Below, piece after piece: positions 22,001 to 25,482 of a stretch of DNA of 33,856 bases (positions within the stretch are counted from its first letter, which is position 1; each line of letters begins with the position of its first letter). The translations under genes and the position numbers were made by a program. A model generated the notes under the pieces. That model was not told the origin of the DNA, did no database searches, and saw only the letters and a program-made list of their open reading frames with translations. Origin of the DNA: Legionella sp. GTDB taxonomy: Bacteria; Pseudomonadota; Gammaproteobacteria; Legionellales; Legionellaceae. The stretch spans positions 1 through 33,856 of the forward strand of contig JAFKHV010000037.1 in NCBI GenBank assembly GCA_017306715.1, in the 5' to 3' direction.

Positions 22001-24371
22001 TTGCAGTCGCAGTATTTGCATTGATCACGTGTACTGAAGGTGCCGCAACACCGTCAAAGAAGACATTCATACCGGTGATGAAATTGCTTCCCTGGAGAGT
22101 TACCGTAGTTCCGCCATTGATGGAGCCGCTTATGGGTGTTAATGAATTAAGTTGTGGTGCCGCGGCAATATAGGTATAACTTGCGTTTAAGGTAAAACTA
22201 CCCGCGCCATTATTGACGGTAACGTCCTGAGTTAAAGGACCACCACTATATGCAGGCGTTGTAGCCACTAAGGTGGTTGCATTAATAATGCTGATGTTCG
22301 TAGCGGCAGCACCACCGATTGTTAAGGTTGTTCCCGCAGCAAAATTATTACCTTGTACCGTAATGGTTGTCCCACCCCCTAGAGGGCCCTGATTAGGAGT
22401 AACCGTGGATATTGTTGGTGCCGCCAACTGATAAGTATAACCCTGAGGTAATGTTGCATTGGACGTACCATTACTTATCATCACATCGACGGATAAACTG
22501 CCACCCGAATATGCAGGTGTCACTGCCGTAATCGAGCTATCGCTATTAACTGTAAAACTGCTTGCAGCATTCACACCAAAGTATACGGCGTTCACTCCGG
22601 TTAAATGATTTCCTGTGATAAGCGTCGTGGTGAAACCATTAATCGCTCCAATATTAGGAGAAATACTTTGAATTTCAGGAAGATTAGGTGAATAAGTAAA
22701 TCCCCCGGCAAAAGTATAACTTCCTGATGGCGTGGTCACAGTAATAGCAACAGTACCTGCGATATGGGGTGGAGTTAATACTTCAATTTGAGTTCCGGTG
22801 TTACTGATTATAGGTACACTGATCCCATCTATTAAAATTTGACTGGCATTATCCAGGTTCTGTCCAATAATCCGTACTACAGTATTACCATCAATGCTGC
22901 CTTGATTGGGGGTCAGAGCAGTAATCTTTGGTGGACCTACTAACTGAGTGGTGTAGATATAACCATTGCTTACGGTTGTCGACTGCCCATCCGCGTTCTG
23001 AACGACTAAATTCACGGATACCGGCTGCCCCTGTTGTTGGACCTGCGCATAAATAGCTGCAGATGCTTGAGGAATGATGACACTTAATTGTGTTGGTGAA
23101 ATAATTTGCACCATTGCTGGTTGCCCATCTACCAAAACTATTGTGGGATTGCCATTAAAGTTGGTCCCAATAATAGATACCAAATTGCCCCCACCTAAAG
23201 GACCTTGATTGGGATTAATCGCTTGAACCGATGGCGCAACCAGACGGACAATCTCTTCCGCAATTGCCAAAACTTGATTCATTTTTACTGCCGGGTCCCG
23301 AACCCAAGCATTTAAATCGGATAAAAATGCCGCAGAATTGAGTGAATAAATTTTATCTTTTAAACGTACACCTTCTCCCAAATAAGCCATTTTAAGGCCA
23401 ACAAGATTGTTGTTAGGGGTAGCATTCTTGGAGACAATGCGTTGCGCGAATAATGAAAGTTCCGTGGGAACCGTAAAGGGCGCAATCCAGGACAATCCTG
23501 CACTAAGGGTGTTATATATTGCGCGAAACTCCAAACCACCGGTGAATTTAAAACGCTGTGTTAATAATTGTTCGAGATTAAATGTGGCACCAAAACCATG
23601 CCGATTATATAAAGAGCGGCCAAAAATAGTGCTGTAATGCAGATTATCATAATTTAAGCGGCTTTGTATTAGAATATGTGGTGTCACTAAGGATGTAAAA
23701 CCTAGATCCAGACCTGAACTAATCCCTCCTGCAATGTTACGCTCATTAACGCAAGCAAGTCCTGAGGGATTACCGAGACAATTAAAACCATTGGAAATAA
23801 AATAAATGGGAGCTAAGCCAATATTATGTGCCGCAGCATAATACCCGCCCATATCCAGAGCACGAATAAGTGAGTTACCCTCAATTACGCGCTGATAACG
23901 CGCGCCCAGTGCATCCTGACTTACCCTCTCGTTGATGGAGCCTGTGGCAAATTTAAACGGTAGTAACTGATTGAGTCGCTCTGCAGAAAATTTAATGTAA
24001 CTCTTAGGAGAAATTTGTAATCCTAAAGTACCATTATAACGGTACTTTCCATTGCCATATTCGCCAATTAAACCCAAAGCCCAGCGCTCAGAAAAATGAT
24101 TAATATACTGCGCAGTTAAGTAAGCCCCAGTGAGATCACTATAATCTATCCCTAAATGTACTGGCCCGGTTAAACCTAACTGTTCACTGGTGAGCATGAG
24201 AATATGTGTTTGTTCTAGAGGGTCTTTAAATAAATAGTGCGAGGAGCTACTCCATGGTTTTAAATCTACACCTTTATTTATCCAGACAGGTAAAGATGCT
24301 GCGGCTGATATTTGGATACTCGAAAATAAAGCAAATATCAAGACTACAATCCGTTGCAGAAACTTGTACAT
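6783..24371 (-). CDS. Giant IPT/TIG-repeat surface adhesin with an N-terminal barrel-like domain
   Basis: The product has 5862 residues. I chose the ATG with first base 24371 because MYKFLQRIVVLIFALFSSIQ... is a classic signal peptide (cleavage near residue 25, after SAAA); the frame extends to an upstream TTG, which is unlikely. Residues 26-340 alternate short amphipathic strands and polar turns, as in an outer-membrane beta-barrel. Residues 340-378 form a possibly helical linker. From 379 there are 62 IPT/TIG-type Ig-like domains, nearly all 85-87 residues, each with the signature P-x-G-x-x-x-GG...GxxF...GG. The last 94 residues hold six cysteines. The order barrel, helical linker, Ig-like repeats, Cys-rich tip is that of intimin/invasin (type Ve). 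I see no RTX nonapeptides or sortase motif. The repeats are rich in Thr, Val, Gly, Ala, Ser and Asn and nearly free of Cys, Arg and Glu. The likely role is a very long surface adhesin. The TIG assignment is very secure; the secretion route is an inference. Confidence 0.95.
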   Translation of the reverse strand: MYKFLQRIVVLIFALFSSIQISAAASLPVWINKGVDLKPWSSSSHYLFKDPLEQTHILMLTSEQLGLTGPVHLGIDYSDLTGAYLTAQYINHFSERWALGLIGEYGNGKYRYNGTLGLQISPKSYIKFSAERLNQLLPFKFATGSINERVSQDALGARYQRVIEGNSLIRALDMGGYYAAAHNIGLAPIYFISNGFNCLGNPSGLACVNERNIAGGISSGLDLGFTSLVTPHILIQSRLNYDNLHYSTIFGRSLYNRHGFGATFNLEQLLTQRFKFTGGLEFRAIYNTLSAGLSWIAPFTVPTELSLFAQRIVSKNATPNNNLVGLKMAYLGEGVRLKDKIYSLNSAAFLSDLNAWVRDPAVKMNQVLAIAEEIVRLVAPSVQAINPNQGPLGGGNLVSIIGTNFNGNPTIVLVDGQPAMVQIISPTQLSVIIPQASAAIYAQVQQQGQPVSVNLVVQNADGQSTTVSNGYIYTTQLVGPPKITALTPNQGSIDGNTVVRIIGQNLDNASQILIDGISVPIISNTGTQIEVLTPPHIAGTVAITVTTPSGSYTFAGGFTYSPNLPEIQSISPNIGAINGFTTTLITGNHLTGVNAVYFGVNAASSFTVNSDSSITAVTPAYSGGSLSVDVMISNGTSNATLPQGYTYQLAAPTISTVTPNQGPLGGGTTITVQGNNFAAGTTLTIGGAAATNISIINATTLVATTPAYSGGPLTQDVTVNNGAGSFTLNASYTYIAAAPQLNSLTPISGSINGGTTVTLQGSNFITGMNVFFDGVAAPSVHVINANTATAISPAHAAGLISVSINNGSGTANLPNSFTYLNDAPVLTAISPNQGSTAGGTAITLTGSGLTGVTSVQIGGITASNIIVVNDTTITAAIPAYVSGSLAVDVLVTDGSTNATLVNGFTYVAQAPNITSINPNTGSINGGITATLQGSNFVPGSTVTIGGVAATGINVLNANTLTLIIPPYNGGSLSKDVVINNGVANATLAGGFTYSVTAPTLSSLLPISGSITGGTSVTLTGTGFTPGTLVTFGGIPALSVTVIDADTLIALTPPYIAGALAIDVTVNNGLSNATLTAAFSYQALAPTISTISPNSGSVAGGTVITLQGTNFVPGTLVSVGGLPATNIEVINATTLTATVPAYVSGSLVKDVVVNNGVSSATLASGFTYTDNAPTLTQITPTTGSINGGTTVTLTGSGFSPGTSVTFGGTLASSVTIINATTLTAVTPAYTNGSLTVDVVVDNGVSNATLTGGFTYQAMAPSLSTITPNNGPLAGGTTITLNGSGFTPGTQVTIGSVPALSITVTNSTTLTAVVPTYISGNLAKDVTVDNGQGSATVNAGFTYVVSTPTLATVTPITGNTAGGATITLLGSGFVPGSVVLVDGINAANVQVINSTTLTAVTPAHAAGTVDVTINNGAGTAALTNAFTYSNLAPVLSNINPAIGSTAGGTVITLTGSNLAGATTVTVGGVPATGVTVVNNNTVTAIVPPYISGSLVADITLGNGTANSTLLGGFTYQASAPTLNSITPNTSSVAGGISATLTGTNFIPGSIVLVGGIAASNVNLLNANTLTFTVPAYLSGSLTKDITINNGIGTANLAAAFTYTAVSPTIAAMVPAIGPLAGGTFITITGSGFTPGASVSIGGIPATNITVNNANVITATIPAYISGPLSVALVVNNGVSNATLNNAFTYQPLAPTIQSIVPNFGATAGGNTVTITGTAFIPGTTVTIGGQLATNVNITNVSTLSAVVPEYITGLLIKDVSVHNSVGSTTLTAGYTYTATAPTLTSLTPNVGSLFGGALVTVNGSGFTPSSTLSFGGVNATTVIFIDTHTLTALVPAYVSGPLAVDVVINNGVSNATLAGGFSYQVTSPIINNISPNSGTVNGGTQIALTGVGFVPGTTVSIGGIAAASVTVINATTLTAIVPAYTGGALAKDILVTNSAGSFTLFGGFTYVPITPTLTSISPNNGSVLGGTLVQLTGSGFTPDMSVLFDGASAANITVLSPTTATVVTPPHLDGNVDVTINNSTGSATLTAAYTYTTGVPTLAAIVPATGSVLGGATLTISGTNLVGVNAVSIGGVAATNVVVVNNATVTATLPAYLSGALIRDVVVSNGTTNATLTGGFTYLPIPPTVASISPASAAISGGVTATIQGNGFIPGVAVDIGGVAATNINVTDTNTLTFTVPAYLSGSLLKDVHVNNGVGIATLSNGFNYLANTPTVDGLSPITGSILGGTLITVSGSEFTPGTTVSFGGILSLVTTVLSSTQLTALVPAYVSGPLSVSVTVDNGVGTVNLLNAFTYQPVAPTVTSITPNSGTTAGGNQVTIQGTGFTPTTLVSIGGIPATNIVITNSTTLTARIPAYLSGNLIKEVTVHNGLASATLNAAYTYIPSAPVLNTLVPTVGSISGGTLITLTGSGFTPNTTLQVGGVAAATVTIINANTLTAITPAYTGGPLNVDLIVDNGVATATLTAAFTYQAAAPIITTATPATGSMAGGTTVTLTGSGFVQGTTVSFGGQAAAAVTINSDTSLTAVTPVYLSGSLSKDITVNNGVGSFTLPLAFTYTPLVPTLNTVAPINGSVTGGTLITLTGTGFVPGSTVTIGGVSATNIQVLNAHSLTAITPAHAAGSVTVTVNNGTGTASLNGAYTYTSNLLTLNAINPTSGSVAGGTLITITGDNLSAVTSVTIGGIPATNVSVLNSNTVTAIIPPYFNGALTADVTLTDGSSNATLVQGFTYQANPPSLISITPNTGSVLGGVSAIISGTGFIPGTTVTIGGVPATTVNFINASTLSIVIPAYIDGALIKDVTLANGVGTTILASGYIYTPVAPVLDSITPSSGPSAGGTIITLNGSGFTRSTTVSIGGYPATGINMINANTLTAIVPAYISGSLNAEVKVTNGISNASLPGAFTYQTSLPTISSITPEVGAMAGGTILFITGNNFTPATTVTIGNQPAVHVNVLNTTTLSVTTPAYIGGSLVKDISVTNEAGVTVLPSGFTYLVNAPTLISGNPNMGSIAGGTAVSLSGSNFTPNTTVYFGSLPALGVTVNSATSITAISPAYSGGSLSVDIQVNNGNSNALLANGFTYQSANPTISTLSPISGPLIGGTAVLINGSNFTPGTTVTFSGVPAAGVTIINATTLTALTPAYVSGDLLVDVAVNNGTATATLGAAFSYIALPPTLVSLNPSTGATSGGTTVTLTGSGFIPGTTVSFGGIAATNVQLLNASTLTAVTPAHVSGLVDVTVDNGISSASLLNAFTYDNLAPVLNNVSPLSGSVDGGTVITLTGANLLGVTSVTVGGVAATNVTVVNDTQLTATVPPYVEGLLTVDIGVSTGVANATLPAAFTYLPASPLLISAVPNTGSVNGGILISLSGSHFIPGTTVSIGGNTATNITVINANLLTCIVPAYTSGALTKNIVVNNGAGSATLTGGFTYNAVAPTLNSISPTSGPVAGGTNISINGTGFTPATTVSIGGIPATSVVVSSATNLTAVTPAYSSGSLAADVRVNNGVSNAVLNGAFIYQTAIPTISNLTPGSGSILGGTLLTIQGSHFTPTTSVTIGGVPATVVQVLNEGTLTVVTPTYMSGALVADVVVTNSAGSATLTGGFTYTATTPVLTNITPVSGSVSGGTTIHLTGTGFTPTTIVTIGGQAATGVNVENSTTLTAVTPAYISGSLAATVVVNNGAGSASLIGAFTYIPGVPDITSITPATGSVLGGTIITINGDNFIPGTTVTIGGVAALSVTVVDASTLTVIVPPYVGGTLIKDVVVNNGVGSATLNGGFTYSAVLPTLTGVLPLSGSVAGGTNVTINGSNFTPDTTVSFGGVAATNVTIIDTHTLSVISPAYISGSLLIDITVSNSAGAATLTGGFTYLGIAPVINAITPNNGPTSGGTSIVITGSNFTPDSLVTINGIPVSNINVINATTINALTPAYVNGSLTADVAVNNGVAVVTSAGGFTYTPVAPTINSVLPTSGAISGGTLMSITGTGFVPGMTVTIGGAAATLVTVLSSTTLTALTPAHTSGLVDVTLTNGAGSATLANAFTYITLAPTLGSIAPLVGNVTGGTSVTLTGVNLTGATAVSFGGIPASNVVVINDTTVTATVPAYVSGGLLVDVTLSNSNANATLAGAFTYQPVAPIISSAIPASGSIAGGTTVTLNGSGFVPGMVVTLGGIPATSVHVVNATTLNFTTPAYISGALTKDILVSNPAGSSTLTAGFNYTAIAPTLTGITSNTGPIAGGTVVTLSGSGFTPTTTVKVGGIPALSISILNANSLTAVIPPYINGPLAVDVVVNNGVSNAILNSGFTYLAAAPTILTVIPNLGSMNGGNTITITGTNFIPGTAVTVGGVAATNVAVIDVTTLTATVPAYVSGTLAVNVGVNNGIGSANLVGGYTYLAAVPLITSISPNSGSVAGGTDITVSGSGFTPTTLIQINGILATNIVVNNATSLTATTPAYVSGNLNAEVAVTNAAGTGSLSGGFIYQASSPTVSAIVPNIGGVAGGTLITLTGTNFTPNTSVTIGGISATSIHFLSSQALQVTIPAYISGPLIKDVVVSNDAGNTAVPGGFTYTAGAPTISTVSPNSGSVAGGNTITISGTDFTPGTTVQIGGVAATNLVINSASSITVTVPAYFSGALNADVVVNNGITNASLNGGYNYLPVTPSITSVSPNNGPLAGGTLITLTGSNFTPTTTLTIGGIAATVVTQVNANTLTAVIPAYVNGALAKNVVVTNSAGSATLTGGYTYNAPVPSLINVSPNTGTINGGTVVTLTGSGFIPGTTVTVGGIAAGSVTVINAATLTAIIPAYVSGSLIKNVVVNNGIGSATLLAGFTYIAVTPTLTSVTPNTGTLNGGTSITVTGSGFTPATTLSIGGIPVLGLSINSATSITATTPTYFSGALAATVVVQNEVGSASLNNGFTYQASTPSIISVLPNTGSLNGGTTVTLSGTQFTPNISVTIGGVAATNINAINVNTVTATTPAYVSGALLKDVSVNNDVGTANLIGGFSYVAVPPIISSITPSSGNVSGGTLVTITGSGFTPGTTISFGGVAATSVNIVNATTLTVTVPAYVSGALTVDVIVNNGTGMATQVGGFTYVPVGPTITSIMPASGSIAGGTIVTINGTGFIPGMTVSLGGTAATAITVLNSTTLTALTPSHASGNVNVQVTNSAGSATLTGGFNYEALAPTLGSISPAGGSVIGGTTVSLTGTNFIGTTSVLFGLIPALFTVNSDTSITATAPAYVSGAVQTDITVSNLAANATLAGAFTYQPVLPTITTLLPATGSIAGGTNITLTGTGFVTGMNVTVGGIPATNVTVVDATTLTFNTPAYLSGALIKDVVVTNSAGSASAVGGYTYTAIAPTLSSLSPNTGSLAGGTVVTLTGTGFVPGTLVSFGGIPATGVTINSATSLTAVTPSYLSGALAVNVVVNNGVSNATLAGGFTYQAAAPTITSISPAAGPMSGGTLVTISGTNFVPGTTLTIGGIPATSITLVNATTLTALTPIYVSGSLIKNVVVSNSSGTATVNNGFTYTTVPPTVLNSLPAAGTIAGGTTLTITGTGFTPTTTVTVGGLPALSVNVSSSTILTAVTPAYISGSLIKNIAVDNGNAIATLTAGFTYSASAPTLTTVAPITGSTSGGTTITLSGTGFIPGTSVTVGGIAATNINIINATTLTATVPAYLSGTLTVTVVVNNGTGTASLLNAYTYVAGNPTVISINPNNGLSTGGTSVTITGSNFIPGTTVSLGGVAATSTTVVNATTLNAVTPAYVSGPLAVNVGVNNTIGTATLTSGYTYTPVTPNITSCSYPGGLLSTAWVCVGTNMNVFPNTFLNVRGGLLCGAGIGISSLLATVLNPLNIGGNSLLPGLYSGCNIQLCNNSTCTGLVSNIALFN
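7068..9146 (-). repeat. Super-unit 8: domains 55-62
   Basis: Eight domains (2079 bp) starting with the H (55), NL (56), K (57), V (58) order seen in the earlier units. The NL domain is 86 residues and lacks the usual GG. Confidence 0.75.
9147..12533 (-). repeat. Super-unit 7: domains 42-54
   Basis: Thirteen domains (3387 bp), again opening H, NL, K, V. The extra length over the seven-domain unit is 1566 bp, exactly six 261-bp domains, suggesting whole-domain expansion or loss of an internal H-NL boundary. Confidence 0.75.
12534..14876 (-). repeat. Super-unit 6: domains 33-41
   Basis: Nine domains (2343 bp) opening H, NL, K, V. The excess over the seven-domain unit is 522 bp, exactly two domains. 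Confidence 0.75.
14877..22160 (-). repeat. Four tandem seven-domain super-units (domains 5-32), 1821 bp each
   Basis: Boundaries lie at 22160, 20339, 18518, 16697 and 14876, so each unit is exactly 1821 bp (607 residues: one 85-residue H domain plus six of 87). The domain order is H, NL, K, V, K, V, K in the first three units. In the fourth the last domain is V-like. This is a higher-order repeat above the single-domain level. Confidence 0.85.
22161..22934 (-). repeat. Super-unit 1: domains 2-4 (short)
   Basis: Three domains of 85, 86 and 87 residues. Domain 2 is H-like (IDG, PPHIAG), domain 3 is NL-like (GNHLTGVNAV) and domain 4 has GPLTQDV where K domains have LxKDV. They match the opening of each later unit. 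Confidence 0.65.
23238..24296 (-). other. N-terminal barrel-like domain and linker of the giant adhesin
   Basis: Mature residues 26-378. Alternating strands are visible, for example WALGLIGEY (97-105), GTLGLQISPKSYIKFSAE (114-131), ILIQSRLNYD (233-242), GFGATFNLE, FKFTGGLEF (274-282), NTLSAGLSW and ELSLFAQRI, separated by polar turns. One Cys pair (198, 207) could close a loop. Residues 340-378 (SDLNAWVRDP...AIAEEIVRL) look helical, as for the linker that threads the pore in inverse autotransporters. The classical intimin barrel sequence is not obvious, so a divergent barrel or another beta-rich anchor is possible. Confidence 0.55.
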
Positions 24372-24471
24372 GAAGGTCCATTGGCAATTTATAGCCCCCA
24401 AGAATACAAAAAATAAAATAAATTTCAATAAATTATATTTAAATAAATATTAAAATTTAATATTTATCGAC

Positions 24472-24494
24472 TTTGATATTTGATTTATATCAAA
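24472..24494. promoter_or_regulatory. Candidate operator: TTTGATAT inverted repeat
   Basis: TTTGATAT (24472-24479), 7 bases, ATATCAAA (24487-24494), a perfect dyad. It lies just downstream of the candidate -10 of the giant gene and would cover its transcription start, as expected of a repressor site. No protein partner is shown. Confidence 0.4.
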
Positions 24495-24495
24495 A

Positions 24496-24525
24496 AATAT
24501 AACAAATTTATCCATTTTTAAGCAA
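24496..24525 (-). promoter_or_regulatory. Candidate promoter of the giant adhesin gene
   Basis: On the minus strand: -35 TTGCTT (24520-24525), an 18-base spacer and -10 TATATT (24496-24501). The -10 fits well and the -35 weakly. The leader would be about 115-120 bases. Confidence 0.35.
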
Positions 24526-24643
24526 AATCTATTCCCGCATTGCATTTAATCAAATATAATGCACCTTGCCTGCTAATTAATATTCCTGTGGATACGAAGA
24601 AGGTTTCCTATTAATTTAAGAAATAAATACTTTTCTAAATAAA

Positions 24644-24671
24644 TTGACATCGAAATCTCTCTAATTAAAAT
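24644..24671 (+). promoter_or_regulatory. Promoter of the HTH/S24-like regulator
   Basis: A perfect TTGACA (24644-24649), a 16-base spacer and TAAAAT (24666-24671, five of six). The predicted start near 24678 leaves a leader of about 85 bases that contains the TGTC-AAA-GACA dyad. Confidence 0.55.
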
Positions 24672-24763
24672 AGATTATGTATCGTGATGAAAAATATTAA
24701 ATTTGCTTAGGCGGGGCTGTCAAAGACACTATTTTTTAATATTTTTTATCTATTTTATGTTAG

Positions 24764-25408
24764 ATGCCATTGGAAAGAGAACAGTTTAAAATTGTTGGGG
24801 AACGCCTCAAAAGTGTACGAATGCAACTAGGCTTTTCCAGACGTGAGTTTGCAGATAAATGTGGATTCTCCGCCGCAACTCTTCAGGCTTGGGAAGATGG
24901 TCGTTATCCTGTGCCTAAAAAAAGTATGGTCAAATATGTCAAAACCCTCTTTGATTGTGGTCTTATCACATCGCCTGAGTGGTTCATCCATGGTGAGGGC
25001 CTGCCACCACGACCGATTAATTCTTCATCCTCAACTTCCCTTACCGAAGAAAATACCATTTTAAAAGAAATTCATTTTTTTGAAGCTGAGAATAAAAATC
25101 CGGTGATCACCGTAATTACCGATGATTCAATGCTCCCCTTTTATGGTTTGGGTGATTATGTCGGGGGCAAGTGGGTTCCTGTTGATTATGCCGAGCGCTA
25201 TGTTGGAACTTTCTGTATCGTAAACCTTGCTTCAGGAGAAACTTTAGTCCGAAAATTAAGACCGGGCTCTGAGGCAGGACGATTTAATTTAATTAGTATG
25301 AATGTCGATACGCGCGCATCATCGGCTTTTTTGTTTAACTGTGAAATTTTGCAAGTCGCACAGGTGATTTGGCATCGCAAAGTGGATGTCCCGTTAGAAA
25401 CCGATTAA
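24764..25408 (+). CDS. HTH regulator with an S24-like (LexA/CI) C-terminal domain
   Basis: The 214-residue protein has an N-terminal XRE-type helix-turn-helix (about 8-65: LKSVRMQLGFSRREFADKCG then SAATLQAWEDGR) and a C-terminal domain like LexA, lambda CI and UmuD from about 110. Ser122 in DDSMLPFYGLGD matches the S24 nucleophile motif. In the lysine strand (GETLVRKLRPG, 159-168) the residue aligned with the catalytic Lys by the family pattern (ExTVKRL) is Arg163, with Lys164 next to it. I see no Ala-Gly or Cys-Gly cleavage site in the hinge (about 80-110). A DNA-binding dimer without self-cleavage is therefore plausible. The start lacks a clear ribosome site. It is divergent from the giant adhesin gene, which it might control; self-regulation is also possible. 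Confidence 0.85.
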   Translation: MPLEREQFKIVGERLKSVRMQLGFSRREFADKCGFSAATLQAWEDGRYPVPKKSMVKYVKTLFDCGLITSPEWFIHGEGLPPRPINSSSSTSLTEENTILKEIHFFEAENKNPVITVITDDSMLPFYGLGDYVGGKWVPVDYAERYVGTFCIVNLASGETLVRKLRPGSEAGRFNLISMNVDTRASSAFLFNCEILQVAQVIWHRKVDVPLETD

Positions 25409-25482
25409 CTTATAATTCGGTAGATACTGTGTATTAACCTATGTTACCCTTGCTCCTTTTCAAACCACCCTGTCTTTTCTTC

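Larger units (their letters stand above)
7068..23237 (-). repeat. Array of 62 IPT/TIG Ig-like domains
   Basis: I counted 62 consecutive domains by their starts (typically APTLxSIxPNxGSxxGG) from residue 379. The typical length is 87 residues (261 bp). Two regular variants exist: H domains of 85 residues with a PAHAAG/VDVTINNG ending, and NL domains in which the usual GFTPGT loop is NLxGVTSV. The remaining domains divide into those with a Lys-Asp strand (SGSLxKDVxVNN, K type) and those with Val-Asp or similar there (V type). Domain 1 is an outlier of 101 residues with a Gln-rich insertion. Confidence 0.93.
24372..24763. promoter_or_regulatory. 392-bp divergent intergenic region, very AT-rich
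   Basis: It separates the giant adhesin gene (-) from the HTH/S24-like regulator (+) and holds no supported gene. It contains a candidate promoter in each direction, a perfect 8-bp inverted repeat with a 7-nt spacer, a TGCATT/AATGCA pair (24541-24546 and 24558-24563, 11-nt spacer) and a small TGTC-AAA-GACA dyad (24718-24728) near the regulator start. Confidence 0.7.

Noticed and set aside
7068..23237. CRISPR array or non-coding satellite
   Set aside because: The period is 261 bp in one uninterrupted reading frame, with protein-level conservation and diverged DNA. There are no short identical repeats with unique spacers.
6847..23637. Many plus-strand ORFs of 60-93 codons inside the giant gene, several with similar PPxVTVVPGxKPxPVxVTVVPP sequences
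   Set aside because: They are the antisense reading of the same TIG motif (GG, TVTIGG, GFTPGT), so they look alike because the gene repeats. None has consistent ribosome sites.
6783..24371. RTX toxin or type I secreted giant
   Set aside because: I see no GGxGxDxLx nonapeptides and no typical type I C-terminal signal; a Sec signal peptide is present instead.
24372..24428. Upstream extension of the giant gene to a TTG
   Set aside because: The start would be TTG without a ribosome site, and it spoils the clean signal peptide that begins at the ATG at 24371.
25441..25482. Earlier ATG start for the flavoprotein
   Set aside because: It adds 14 residues before a Rossmann motif that already sits at the normal distance, and it has no ribosome site.
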